Origin: Carthagonibacter metallireducens
GTDB lineage: Bacteria; Gemmatimonadota; Gemmatimonadetes; Palauibacterales; Palauibacteraceae
Length of the DNA: 64,000 nucleotides
Assembly: GCA_023554445.1 (NCBI GenBank)
Contig: JAMJQQ010000094.1
Location: 20,488 to 84,487 of the forward strand
Direction: 5' to 3'
The notes beneath the pieces are model-generated. The model was not told the DNA's origin. It searched no databases and worked only from the letters and a program-made list of their open reading frames with translations. Below, piece after piece: positions 16,503 to 25,709 of the stretch. Position 1 is the stretch's first letter. Every line of letters begins with the position of its first letter. Position numbers and translations under genes: made by a program.

Positions 16503-17869
16503 GCGCCCAGTTCGACGGACACGAAATCCGCCGCGCGCTCGGCTTGCCGGGTTCCTCTCAACGAGTGCGGTTCGGCTCAGTGTCTACCGACACGCGTCAA
16601 CTCAAGAAAGGAGCCCTGTTCGTAGCGCTTTCGGGTGATCGCTTCGACGGCTTCGATTACCTCGAACGGGCGGCCAGGAAGGGTGCCCTGGGAGCGGTGG
16701 TGCAGGAGGGTCGTGAGCTGCCGCCGCTGGACCTGGAGTGGTTTCCGGTGCCCGACACGACAAGAGCGCTCGGTGACCTCGCCCGACTGTACCGTCGTCG
16801 ATGTGCCGCGCGGGTGGTCGGAGTGACCGGCAGCAGCGGCAAGACGACCGTGAAGGAAATGCTGGCGTGCGCGATCGGTGGCGAACGCCGGGTCCATGCG
16901 ACCGAGGGCAATTTCAACAACCTCATCGGCGTGCCGCTCACGGTACTCGCCGCGCCTCCCGATGCGGAAGTCTGGGTCCTCGAGATGGGCAGCAACGCCC
17001 CGGGCGAGATTGCGCGTCTGGCCGCCATAGCCGAGCCCGACGATGCTCTGATCACCACGATCGGTCCGGCGCACCTCGAAGGCTTCGGCGATGAATCGGG
17101 TGTGCTCCGCGAAAAGCTCGCCCTGGTTCGCGCCGCGCGCCCGGCGGGCAGTGTGGTCGTAGGCGAAAAGCCGTCATTGCTCGGTCGGTCCGCGCGGGAG
17201 ATCCGTGCTGATGCCAGGGTCGCGGGGCTCGACGACGATGCGGACTGGCGGCCCGACCGTTGGGGTATCGACGCGACGACCTGCTGGTTCGAGCGCGGTG
17301 GCACGAGGTACGTCGTGCCCGCCGGGGGAGAGCACCACCTGAGGGATGCGATTCTCGCGGCTGCCATGGCAGAGGCGATCGGCGTCTCCTCGGCCGGCGT
17401 GTCCGGAGGTATCGCACAGTACCGACCCGTCGGGATGCGGGGCGCACTCCGCCAGCTGGGTGAGCTCACGATCGTTGCCGACTGCTACAACGCCAACCCG
17501 GAGTCGTTCGCGGCGGCGATCGACTACTGCGTGAAGGCGTTTCCCGGACGGCGACTGGCGGCCGTCGTCGGCTCGATGCTCGAACTCGGTGCGCATTCGA
17601 ATCTGGCGCACGAGGAAGTGGCGCGATCGCTGGTGGAGGCGGGGTTCGCTCAGGTAGTGGCGCTCGGGGACTTCGGCCCCGCCTTCGAGCGCCTGTCTGC
17701 AGCGGCGAATGGCACACGGGTCGAGCGCGCGAGCAGCGCTGCCTCGGCCGTCGAGGCGATCGCGGCCCGATTGACGGGCGACGAAGTGATCCTCGTCAAG
17801 GCATCGCGAGGGGAGCGACTGGAACGAGTCATCGATGGGCTGGAAGCCCGGTTCGGCGAGGGAAGCTGA
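16499..17869 (+). CDS. murF: UDP-MurNAc-tripeptide-D-Ala-D-Ala ligase MurF
   Basis: A 456-residue Mur ligase that adds D-Ala-D-Ala to the UDP-MurNAc-tripeptide. The N-terminal domain has SVSTDTRQLKKGALFVAL; the ATP loop is GVTGSSGKTTVKEML; EGNFNNLIGVPLT is specific for MurF; the C-terminal domain contains DCYNANPESFAAAID. It overlaps murE (ATGA) and its stop shares one base with the mraY ATG. A ddl gene for its substrate is not in this cluster, though alanine racemase is 20 kb away. Confidence 0.95.
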   Translation: MSAQFDGHEIRRALGLPGSSQRVRFGSVSTDTRQLKKGALFVALSGDRFDGFDYLERAARKGALGAVVQEGRELPPLDLEWFPVPDTTRALGDLARLYRRRCAARVVGVTGSSGKTTVKEMLACAIGGERRVHATEGNFNNLIGVPLTVLAAPPDAEVWVLEMGSNAPGEIARLAAIAEPDDALITTIGPAHLEGFGDESGVLREKLALVRAARPAGSVVVGEKPSLLGRSAREIRADARVAGLDDDADWRPDRWGIDATTCWFERGGTRYVVPAGGEHHLRDAILAAAMAEAIGVSSAGVSGGIAQYRPVGMRGALRQLGELTIVADCYNANPESFAAAIDYCVKAFPGRRLAAVVGSMLELGAHSNLAHEEVARSLVEAGFAQVVALGDFGPAFERLSAAANGTRVERASSAASAVEAIAARLTGDEVILVKASRGERLERVIDGLEARFGEGS

Positions 17870-18975
17870 TGCTGTATCACTTCCTGTTTCCGCTCGCGGA
17901 TCGGCACATACTGTTCAACCTGTTTCAGTACATCTCTTTCCGAGCCGCGGGCGCGATGGTGACGGCGCTGCTGGTCTGCTTCGTCGCCGGGCCGCCCATC
18001 ATCCGACGGCTGGAAGCGCGAAGTCTCGGACAAATCGTCCGCCTGGACGGTCCGAAGACGCACCGACGGAAGCAGGGGACGCCCACCATGGGTGGGCTTA
18101 TCATGCTGGTGGCTCTCACCGTTTCCACGTTGCTGTGGGCTCGCTTCGACGGCTGGTCGGTGATCGCGGCGCTCGGGATGACGCTCGGAATGGGCGCGAT
18201 CGGATTCACCGATGACTGGCTCAAGATCGTCCGGCACGAGTCGAGGGGCCTGATTGCCCGCCACAAACTGGTCTGGCAATTCGCGCTCGGGCTCGCTTTC
18301 GGGGCGTTGCTTCTCGTGAGCGCTCCAGAATCGCGGGAGGTAACGCATCGCCTCGTCCCCTTCTTCAAGAATGTGCATCTCGTATTCGCCCCGGTGGTCT
18401 TCCCCCTGTTCGCGGCCTGTGTGGTCGCCGGAAGCGCGAATGCGGTCAACCTGACGGATGGTCTGGACGGACTCGCGGCAGGCCTGTCGGCCATCGCTTC
18501 GCTGACATTCGGGGTCTTCGCCTACGTAATGGGCCGCGTCGACACTTCGTTCTATCTCGGTCTTCCGTATCTGCCGGACGCAGGAGAATTGACCGTGTTC
18601 TGCGTGGCGGTCTCGGGGGCAGCGATCGGCTTTCTCTGGTTCAATGCGCCTCCCGCGACCGTCTTCATGGGCGATACCGGCTCGCTCGCGCTGGGTGGGG
18701 CGATCGGGACCGTGGCCGTGCTGCTGAAATCCGAGCTGCTTCTGATCATCGTAGGCGGGATCTTCGTGGCCGAGGCGCTATCCGTGATGGTGCAGACCGG
18801 CGGCTTCAAGCTCACGCGCTGGCGGACGGGTACCGGACGACGCGTCTTCCGGATGGCTCCGCTCCATCACCACTTCGAGCAGCTCGGTTGGCCTGAGACG
18901 AGAGTGGTGATCCGCTTCTACATCGTGGCGATCATCTTCGCCCTCGCGGCGCTCGCTACCATGAAGGTCCGCTGA
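17869..18975 (+). CDS. mraY: Phospho-MurNAc-pentapeptide transferase MraY
   Basis: A 368-residue integral membrane enzyme with about ten helices that attaches phospho-MurNAc-pentapeptide to undecaprenyl phosphate, forming lipid I. Diagnostic stretches are KTHRRKQGTPTMGGLIM (about 63-79), the aspartate-rich GFTDDWLKI, NAVNLTDGLDGLAAG, FMGDTGSLALGG, and HHHFEQLGWPE near the C-terminus. It overlaps both neighbours by a single base. Confidence 0.97.
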   Translation: MLYHFLFPLADRHILFNLFQYISFRAAGAMVTALLVCFVAGPPIIRRLEARSLGQIVRLDGPKTHRRKQGTPTMGGLIMLVALTVSTLLWARFDGWSVIAALGMTLGMGAIGFTDDWLKIVRHESRGLIARHKLVWQFALGLAFGALLLVSAPESREVTHRLVPFFKNVHLVFAPVVFPLFAACVVAGSANAVNLTDGLDGLAAGLSAIASLTFGVFAYVMGRVDTSFYLGLPYLPDAGELTVFCVAVSGAAIGFLWFNAPPATVFMGDTGSLALGGAIGTVAVLLKSELLLIIVGGIFVAEALSVMVQTGGFKLTRWRTGTGRRVFRMAPLHHHFEQLGWPETRVVIRFYIVAIIFALAALATMKVR

Positions 18976-20369
18976 TGATCCGCGCAGCGGCGTTCGATGC
19001 GGGGGCCCGGGTGGCCGTTCTCGGACTGGGGGTTTCGGGTACGGCGGCAGCTCGCCTCGCCCGGCGTCAGAATGCGGAGGTTTATGCCAGCGACAGGGCT
19101 TCGGGCTCCGCTCAGAGAGAATCAGTGGACTTGCTGCGAGGCCTGGGGATCGACGCGGAAGCGGGGCGCCACGACATGGAGAAAATCCTCGCGTCGGATC
19201 TCGTCGTGACAAGTCCGGGAATTGGTCCGTTCTCCGAGGTGCGACAGGCCGTCACGCGAGCCGGGATACCCACGATCGCCGAGGTCGAGCTCGCCTACCG
19301 CTCGCTGCGCAGTCGGGTGATCGGGATCACGGGAACCAACGGCAAGACGACGGCCACGCAGCTCACCACGCACCTTTTGGCCTCGTCGGGAATCGATGCC
19401 GAAGCCGTGGGCAACGTCGGGCGCCCGCTGTCGGAGTGCGCCCTGTCCGATCGTCAGCCGGACTGGGTGGTGGTAGAGCTGAGCTCCTTCCAGCTGGCCG
19501 ATCTGGTCGAGTTCGAAACCGAGATCGGCGTGTTGCTCAACCTCGCCCCCGATCACCTCGACCGGTACCGCGACCTGGACAGCTACTATGCCGACAAAGC
19601 CCGGCTCTTCGAGCGGGCTTCCGAGAATCCCGCATGGGTTCTGAACGCAGATGATGCGGCCGTCCTGAGGCTCGCCGAGGGAGCGTCGGGCCGGCGTTAT
19701 CTGTTCTCGACGGAGCAGGAGATCGAGATCGGAGCCTGGGTCGGATCCGAACGCACGCTGCTCGGCCGGATGGAGCCGCACTCGGCGCCGCGTCGCTGGG
19801 CATCCCTCGAGGACCTGGGCCTGCTCGGACGGCACAACCTGGCCAATGCTCTGGCGGCCTGTGTCGCGGCTGTCCTCGCCGGAGCGGATCCGGACAGGAT
19901 TCCAGCGGCGCTTCGCAGCTTCGAAGGTCTTCCGCACCGTCTGCAGGCCGTGGCCGAGCGATCCGGAGTCCTCTGGGTGGACGACTCGAAGGCGACCAAC
20001 GTGGCAGCAGCCGTAGCGGCTGTGACCGCGTTCGATCGACCGGTGATCCTGCTTCTCGGTGGCCGGCACAAGGGGCAGCCCTACGACGCGATCGCAGATG
20101 CCGCGCAGGGACGGGTGCGCGCCGTGATCGCGTTTGGTGAAGCGGCGCCGCTGATCGTGCCTGCCATGAAGGACGCCGTGGAGTCGGTCATCACCGAGTC
20201 CGGGCTCGATGCGGCTGTCCGGACCGCGTCCGATCTGGCACGAGCCGGCGACGTAGTGCTGCTCGCGCCAGCCTGCTCCAGCTACGACATGTTTCCGAAC
20301 TACGCCGCCCGGGGACGCGCATTCGAGGCGGCGGTGCTCGCACTGACCGGCTCCGGGGGAGGTTCCTGA
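18975..20369 (+). CDS. murD: UDP-MurNAc-L-Ala-D-Glu ligase MurD
   Basis: A 464-residue Mur ligase that adds D-glutamate to UDP-MurNAc-L-Ala. It has the N-terminal Rossmann start VAVLGLGVSGTAAARLA, the ATP loop GITGTNGKTTATQLTTHLL, the MurD-type NLAPDHLDRY, and the C-terminal LEGLPHR-like FEGLPHRLQAV and DDSKATN. The order mraY-murD-ftsW-murG matches most dcw clusters. One-base overlaps join it to mraY and ftsW. Confidence 0.96.
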   Translation: MIRAAAFDAGARVAVLGLGVSGTAAARLARRQNAEVYASDRASGSAQRESVDLLRGLGIDAEAGRHDMEKILASDLVVTSPGIGPFSEVRQAVTRAGIPTIAEVELAYRSLRSRVIGITGTNGKTTATQLTTHLLASSGIDAEAVGNVGRPLSECALSDRQPDWVVVELSSFQLADLVEFETEIGVLLNLAPDHLDRYRDLDSYYADKARLFERASENPAWVLNADDAAVLRLAEGASGRRYLFSTEQEIEIGAWVGSERTLLGRMEPHSAPRRWASLEDLGLLGRHNLANALAACVAAVLAGADPDRIPAALRSFEGLPHRLQAVAERSGVLWVDDSKATNVAAAVAAVTAFDRPVILLLGGRHKGQPYDAIADAAQGRVRAVIAFGEAAPLIVPAMKDAVESVITESGLDAAVRTASDLARAGDVVLLAPACSSYDMFPNYAARGRAFEAAVLALTGSGGGS

Positions 20370-21535
20370 TGCCTCACCGGCCCTCGAACGCCACGGCCCT
20401 CGGTCTGCGGGGATTTCCGGTTCGACCTTCGAGCGAGTCTCCGTCCGCCTCGGGGAGATTCCTGCTGGGAACGACGCTGACACTTGCAGGCTTCGGGTTG
20501 CTCTCGGTCTACAGCGCGAGTTCGTACGTGGCACAACAGGCGGGCCGCCCCGACACGTACTACCTGTTCCAGCAAGCCAGCCGTGCGGGGCTCGGCTGCT
20601 TCGCGATGGCAATCGCCAGCGTGATCGACTATCGGATCTACCGCCGGCTGGCCTGGCCGATCATGGGGATTGCCGCGCTTCTCCTCGTTCCCCTGGTGCT
20701 TCCCGGTACCGAGGCGATCGCGCCGGAAATCAACGGGGCCCGTCGATGGCTGGACCTGGGTCTGCGGATTCAGCCTTCGGAGCTGGCGAAGCTGGCCGTC
20801 GTGATCTGGACGGCGGCCCTGGCGGTCAAGAAACAGGATCAGCTCGGCGATTTCCGCGAAGGCGTGCTGCCTTTCCTGGTGATTCTCACCCCCGTCTGTC
20901 TGCTCATTCTGCTCGAGCCCCACTTCTCCGCTGCGATGTGGGTGGCGATGCTCGCCGGCACCGTGCTGTTCGCGGCGGGAGCACGGCTGGCGCACTTCGC
21001 AGCGCTCGGCAGCATCGTCGTGGTGCTGGCGGTCACCCAGGTTCTCACCGCGCAGTACCGCCTCCGTCGGGTTCTCGCGTTTCTCGATCCCGAGTCCGCC
21101 GCCGGAGCCGCGGGCTATCAGCTGCAGCAGTCGTTGATCGCGATCGGTTCCGGGGGGCTCACCGGAGTGGGATTCGGGCGAAGCACCACCAAGATGCAGT
21201 TCCTTCCCGAGCCACAGAATGACTTCATCTTCTCGATCATCGCCGAGGAATGGGGATTTCTGGGTGTGGTGCTCGTCATTGCACTGTTCGCGATCTGGTC
21301 GCTGCTCGGCTTTCGCATCGCCCGCGCGGCACCTGACCTGTTCGGCCGTCTGCTGGCTACCGGCATCACGGCGGGAATCGCTCTCGGCGCGTTCGCGCAC
21401 ATCGGCATCGCGCTGGGGCTGCTGCCGACTACGGGGGTCAACCTTCCCTTCGTCAGCGCGGGAGGAACGAATCTCGTGATCGCGCTGGGGTCGGCCGGCA
21501 TCCTGCTGAACGTTTCTTCGGCGGGAGAGAGCTGA
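20369..21535 (+). CDS. ftsW: SEDS peptidoglycan glycosyltransferase FtsW
   Basis: A 388-residue polytopic protein (about ten helices) of the SEDS family that polymerises lipid II at the septum with FtsI. Recognisable parts are ARRWLDLGLRIQPSELAKLAVV, GYQLQQSLIAIGSGGLTGVGFG, FLPEPQNDFIFSIIAEEWGFLG (with the aspartate expected at the active site) and LLPTTGVNLPFVSAGGTNL. The usual xPDLGT segment reads EPHFSAAM. The N-terminal 28 residues are polar and presumably cytoplasmic. FtsW is preferred over RodA from its position in the cluster. Confidence 0.94.
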   Translation: MPHRPSNATALGLRGFPVRPSSESPSASGRFLLGTTLTLAGFGLLSVYSASSYVAQQAGRPDTYYLFQQASRAGLGCFAMAIASVIDYRIYRRLAWPIMGIAALLLVPLVLPGTEAIAPEINGARRWLDLGLRIQPSELAKLAVVIWTAALAVKKQDQLGDFREGVLPFLVILTPVCLLILLEPHFSAAMWVAMLAGTVLFAAGARLAHFAALGSIVVVLAVTQVLTAQYRLRRVLAFLDPESAAGAAGYQLQQSLIAIGSGGLTGVGFGRSTTKMQFLPEPQNDFIFSIIAEEWGFLGVVLVIALFAIWSLLGFRIARAAPDLFGRLLATGITAGIALGAFAHIGIALGLLPTTGVNLPFVSAGGTNLVIALGSAGILLNVSSAGES

Positions 21536-21538
21536 GCG

Positions 21539-22708
21539 ATGGGCGCACGCATCCTGCTCGCGGGCGGAGGAACGGGGGGACACCTCATGCCGGCCCTGAA
21601 TCTCGCCGCCGCTCTGCGTGAAGCCCGACCTGACGTCGAGTTGATGCTGGTCGGCGCCGAACGTGGAATCGAGGCGAGAGTACTGCCCGAGGCGGGCGTG
21701 CCTTTCCGGCTGCTGCCGATGCAGCCGCTCAGCCGCCGCCGGCCGCTCGACAACTGGCGCCTGCTCTCCACGGCTCCGGCCGTAGTCGCCGGACTCGCCC
21801 GAATATTCCGGGAGCTGGACCCTCAGGTCGTCGTGGGAACCGGGGGCTACGCGTCCGGTCCAGCCGTCCTTCATGGGATCTTCGCCGGCCGCCGGACCGC
21901 GCTGCAGGAACAGAACGCGATTCCCGGCCTGGTGACCCGCCGTCTCGCACCCCGGGTGGACAGGGTCTTCCTTGGATATCCCGAAGCGGCCGACCACCTC
22001 CAGGCCGGCGCACGCACCCGCGTGCTGGCGTGGGGGAATCCGGTCGCGGCTCGTCGACCGAACGGGATGCAGAACGGGGCCGGAGGATTTCGCTGGCCGG
22101 AGGGCCGCGTGGTCGCGGTGATCGGAGGCAGCCAGGGAGCGCGAGGCCTCAACGATCAGCTGGCGGCCGACCTGGCCGCAGCGAGACGCTGGCCGGAAGG
22201 GACCACGCTCGTCTGGGTCACCGGCCCGGATCATCTCACGTCCGTCCGGGAGGCGGTCGAGGCGACGCCGTGGGCGGAACGGATTCTGACCGTCGCGTGG
22301 ATCGACGACCTGGGCGCCCGGCTCTCCGGGATCGACCTGGCGATCGCCCGTTCCGGCGCGATGTTCTGTTCCGAACTGGCGGTGGCAGGCGTTCCAGCCG
22401 TGTTCGTTCCCTTTCCGGCTGCAGCCGGAAATCACCAGGTCCACAACGCAGCGGCACTGGAGGCCGCCGGAGCGGCAGTCATGCTCGAGGAGCGATCGAT
22501 GAAGACGGGAGATTTGTGGGAGGAGGTCCTCGCGCTGCTTGCCGAGGAGGAGCGGCTGCTTCAGATGGCCGAAGCGATGGCCTCACGCGGACGACCGGAT
22601 GCAGCCGGTCGAATCGCCGGGGAGCTCCTGGACCTGGCGGCCGACCGATCGAACGAAGATGGAGCGCGGCGGACGTTGGATGATTCGGCGGTGCGCACGG
22701 ATGTCTGA
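21539..22708 (+). CDS. murG: Lipid II synthase MurG
   Basis: A 389-residue GT-B glycosyltransferase that adds GlcNAc to lipid I at the inner face of the membrane. The N-terminal domain begins ILLAGGGTGGHLMPALNLA, followed by VVGTGGYASGPAVL and EQNAIPGLVTR; the C-terminal UDP-binding domain has GGSQGARGLN and the family-specific RSGAMFCSELAVAGVPAVFVPFP. Its last bases overlap murC by 8 bp. The C-terminal 20 residues are polar and not conserved in my recollection of the family. Confidence 0.96.
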   Translation: MGARILLAGGGTGGHLMPALNLAAALREARPDVELMLVGAERGIEARVLPEAGVPFRLLPMQPLSRRRPLDNWRLLSTAPAVVAGLARIFRELDPQVVVGTGGYASGPAVLHGIFAGRRTALQEQNAIPGLVTRRLAPRVDRVFLGYPEAADHLQAGARTRVLAWGNPVAARRPNGMQNGAGGFRWPEGRVVAVIGGSQGARGLNDQLAADLAAARRWPEGTTLVWVTGPDHLTSVREAVEATPWAERILTVAWIDDLGARLSGIDLAIARSGAMFCSELAVAGVPAVFVPFPAAAGNHQVHNAAALEAAGAAVMLEERSMKTGDLWEEVLALLAEEERLLQMAEAMASRGRPDAAGRIAGELLDLAADRSNEDGARRTLDDSAVRTDV

Positions 22709-24092
22709 TCGTCCATTGAGCCGATCGGATCTGCCGCCGGGCGGATCGCGTGTCCATCTGCTCGGCGTCGCTGGTGCCGGAATGCGCGCCCTCGCGGAAG
22801 TGCTGGTGGAGGGGGGCTGGATCGTGTCCGGGTCCGACCGGGATTCGCGCTCAGCCTCGACTCTTTCGGCCGTAGGAGTGAACGTCGTGCCGGATACCGA
22901 TACCGGGCATGCGCAGGAATCGGCTCTCGTAGTCCGAAGCTCAGCCATACCGCCCGATCATCCAGCACTGAGCGCGGCGAACCGCGCCGGTGTTCCGGTG
23001 ATCAAACGATCCTCGATGCTCGGGGCTCTGGTAAACGACCGTCGTCTGGCTGCTGTAGCAGGTACTCACGGCAAGACGACGGTCACGACGATGCTCGGAC
23101 TGGCGCTGGAGGCGGCGGGTCGGGATCCGCTCGTCCTGGTGGGGGGACACGTTCCGGAATGGGGCGGTAACGCTCGAATCGGGGCGGGCCCGGAAGCCGT
23201 GGTCGAAGCCGATGAGTACGACCGGTCGTTCCTGCAGCTCGATCCGACGCTCGCGATCGTGACTTCGGTGGAGCCGGAGCACCTCGAGTGTTACGAGGAC
23301 GAACAGGAGCTGCGTTCCTCATTTGCGCTGTTCGCCGGCCGGGCCGTGGAGCGCGAGGGCGTGCTGGTGTGTGCAGACGACGAGGGAGCCCGCGCTCTGG
23401 CGGACCGACTTCCATCGGCGACCGCCTACGGATTCGATGACTCGGCCGACTACCGGCTCGAGGTGATCGCGTCGGCGGCCGACGGGCAACGCTGTCGTCT
23501 CCGGGGACGGGAGCTGGATCTCTCATTCGATCTGGGCGCCACTGGAGCCCACAATGCGCAGAATGCGGCGGCCGCACTCCTCGCTGCGAGTCGGCTGGGT
23601 GTCGACGCGGAGGCTCTTTCGGGTTGCCTGGGTCACTTCCGCGGCGTGGAGCGACGTCTGCAGAAGATCGCGTCGCGGGGTGGGGTGATCGTGGTCGACG
23701 ACTACGCGCACCACCCGACGGAGGTCCGAGCGTCGGTGGCCGCGGTTCGATCGGCGTGGCCGGCGGCGCGAATCGTAGCGGTATTCCAGCCTCATCTCTA
23801 CAGTCGCACCGAATCCATGGCCAGGGAATTCGGGCTCGAGCTGGCCGCGGCGGACCAGGTGCTGGTGCTGCCTGTCTATGCTGCGCGTGAAAGGCCGATA
23901 CCGGGCGTCGACTCGTCGCTCGTCGTCAGGGACGCGCCCGGGCACCTGCGCCTCGCGGATGCAGACGAAGTGACGAAGCTGGTGAAGAGGGCCAGGCCCG
24001 ACACCGTGTTCCTGTTCATGGGGGCCGGAGACATCACCGATACCGCGCACCGCTCAGCCAGGGAGCTCGAGGGCCATGCGCTGGGAGTCTGA
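22701..24092 (+). CDS. murC: UDP-N-acetylmuramate-L-alanine ligase MurC
   Basis: A 463-residue Mur ligase for the first amino-acid addition (L-Ala). It has the N-terminal HLLGVAGAGMRALAEVL, the ATP loop GTHGKTTVTTMLG, EADEYDRSFLQL, and the C-terminal DDYAHHPTEVRASV and FQPHLYSRTESM. The frame is open well upstream inside murG, but ATG 22701 gives the normal N-terminus and an 8-bp overlap with murG. It precedes murB, an order shared by several Gram-negative and Gram-positive clusters. Confidence 0.95.
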   Translation: MSDRPLSRSDLPPGGSRVHLLGVAGAGMRALAEVLVEGGWIVSGSDRDSRSASTLSAVGVNVVPDTDTGHAQESALVVRSSAIPPDHPALSAANRAGVPVIKRSSMLGALVNDRRLAAVAGTHGKTTVTTMLGLALEAAGRDPLVLVGGHVPEWGGNARIGAGPEAVVEADEYDRSFLQLDPTLAIVTSVEPEHLECYEDEQELRSSFALFAGRAVEREGVLVCADDEGARALADRLPSATAYGFDDSADYRLEVIASAADGQRCRLRGRELDLSFDLGATGAHNAQNAAAALLAASRLGVDAEALSGCLGHFRGVERRLQKIASRGGVIVVDDYAHHPTEVRASVAAVRSAWPAARIVAVFQPHLYSRTESMAREFGLELAAADQVLVLPVYAARERPIPGVDSSLVVRDAPGHLRLADADEVTKLVKRARPDTVFLFMGAGDITDTAHRSARELEGHALGV

Positions 24093-24972
24093 GATGTCGC
24101 TCGCTGAGCAGGTCCGCTGGAGGATCGGAGGGCCCGCCTCCCGATTCGGCCGGGTCAGCGATCTGGTCGAGCTCAGGGACGCACTGTCGGGCCTGGAGGG
24201 CGGGCCTCTGCTCGTGCTCGGCTGGGGAGCCAATCTTCTCGTCGCCGATCGAGGCGTGCGCGCCGCGGTCCTCGTGCTCGATGGAGCGTTCGACTGGATC
24301 CGCATAAACGACTCTTGTCTGGAAGCCGGGGCGGGCGCAGGACTACCCGCCCTGGTCGGAGAGGCCCGGCGTGCAGGGGCTGAAGGCTGGTGCTTCCTCG
24401 AAGCAGTGCCGGGCACGATCGGCGGTGGGCTGCGAATGAACGCCGGTTCCGCCGATACCGGCCTCTGGGATCGTGTCATAGAGGTGGAAGCAATCGCAGC
24501 CGATGGGAATTCGCATCGCGTGACGCGGAAGGAGGTCGACGCTTCGTACAGGCACGTCGACCTGCCGGCCGACTGGGTGTTCACCGCAGCTCGTTTCGAG
24601 CTCACACCGGGTGATCCCGAAGCCGTTGGAGCGGCGCATTTCGAGCGGCGTCGACGGAAGGTCACGACGCAGGTGTATGACTTGCCGAGTTGCGGGTCGG
24701 TGTGGAAGAACCCCGGACCGGGGTCCGGATCGGCCTGGGAGCTCGTGGACGCGGTAGGAATGCGCGGGGCCTCCAGCGGCGGCGCCCGAGTCGCCGAACG
24801 GCATGCGAACTTCATCGCCAACGAGGGAAATGCACGGGCAGATGACGTGATGCGCCTGATGCGGGAGACGCGCCGGCGGGTCCTGGATCAGTTCGGAATT
24901 GCGCTGGAGCCCGAGATCAGATTCTGGGGCTTCGATCAGGAAGAGCTCGCCTCCGTGGGGGCAGCCGCGTGA
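24076..24972 (+). CDS. murB: UDP-N-acetylenolpyruvoylglucosamine reductase MurB
   Basis: A 298-residue FAD enzyme that reduces enolpyruvyl-UDP-GlcNAc to UDP-MurNAc. It shows the FAD site (VLGWGANLLVADRG, AVPGTIGGGLRMNAG), the catalytic serine in SCGSVWKNP, and the conserved Glu near the end (LEPEIRFWG). ATG 24076 (17-bp overlap with murC, GAGGG before it) and ATG 24094 (GGGAG before it) are both possible starts. The stop overlaps ftsQ by 4 bp. Confidence 0.94.
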   Translation: MRWESEMSLAEQVRWRIGGPASRFGRVSDLVELRDALSGLEGGPLLVLGWGANLLVADRGVRAAVLVLDGAFDWIRINDSCLEAGAGAGLPALVGEARRAGAEGWCFLEAVPGTIGGGLRMNAGSADTGLWDRVIEVEAIAADGNSHRVTRKEVDASYRHVDLPADWVFTAARFELTPGDPEAVGAAHFERRRRKVTTQVYDLPSCGSVWKNPGPGSGSAWELVDAVGMRGASSGGARVAERHANFIANEGNARADDVMRLMRETRRRVLDQFGIALEPEIRFWGFDQEELASVGAAA

Positions 24973-25709
24973 CCCGGCAGACGCGGCGGCGGATCGGAGT
25001 GGCACTCGCCGGTGCCCTGATCGGTGTTTCCAGTCCGTTCTGGGGACCTCCCATTCTTCGCGGAATCCCGGCCTTCGAGGTGCGGGAAGTAGAGATCGTG
25101 GGCGTGCGGTTCGCAGAGCCTGCCGACCTGCGCGAGCTCGCCGATTTCGGTGTCGGCGCATCGATCTGGGATGATCCCGGTGGCTGGGAGGAAGCCATCT
25201 CGACGCATCCGCTGATCGAGTCGGCCCGGGTTTTCCGGGCGGGCACGGATCGCTTGCGCGTCGAGGTGCAGGAAGTACAGGCCGTCGCCCTGGTCGCAAC
25301 GCCCGGACTGGCGGCCGTGGACGCGAACGGTGATCGACTCGGCGTCGATCCGTCGGCGCACCGCCTGGATCTGCCCATCCTCGCCGGGGCGACTCTCGAT
25401 TCTGCGACCGGACGTGTCGCCGAAGAAGAGGGAAGGCGGTCGCTCGCCGTGCTCGAGGAGCTCGCCTCTCTCTCTCCGGAGTTCATCCGGCGAGTCTCGG
25501 AAGTCGTGCCGCTCGACTCGGAATCCCTCGAACTCCACCTGATCGAAGGGAGTCTCGTCGACCGGCTCACTCTTCCGTACGCCGACGCCTCACGCGCGTT
25601 TCTTCAGGCTGCTGCGGCCATTCAGGCCGCGGAGCAGCGCGGTACGGTCGTCTCGGCCGACGCGCGTTATGCCGAGAAGGTGTTCGTCCGCACCGGAGAT
25701 CGTCGATGA
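24969..25709 (+). CDS. ftsQ: FtsQ/DivIB-type division protein
   Basis: A 246-residue bitopic protein with a short basic N-terminus, one membrane helix (about 9-27), and a periplasmic POTRA domain starting at FEVREVEIVGVRFAEPADLREL (about 36-105), then the FtsQ beta domain. FtsQ anchors FtsB and FtsL at the septum. Low overall identity is normal; the call rests on domain order and position before ftsA. It begins at GTG 24969 inside the murB end and overlaps ftsA by 4 bp. Confidence 0.88.
   Translation: MTRQTRRRIGVALAGALIGVSSPFWGPPILRGIPAFEVREVEIVGVRFAEPADLRELADFGVGASIWDDPGGWEEAISTHPLIESARVFRAGTDRLRVEVQEVQAVALVATPGLAAVDANGDRLGVDPSAHRLDLPILAGATLDSATGRVAEEEGRRSLAVLEELASLSPEFIRRVSEVVPLDSESLELHLIEGSLVDRLTLPYADASRAFLQAAAAIQAAEQRGTVVSADARYAEKVFVRTGDRR

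Noticed and set aside
20300..22444. A 714-codon open frame on the minus strand
   Set aside because: It is antisense to ftsW and murG, both unmistakable; its product is low-complexity and Arg/Gln/Asp-rich.
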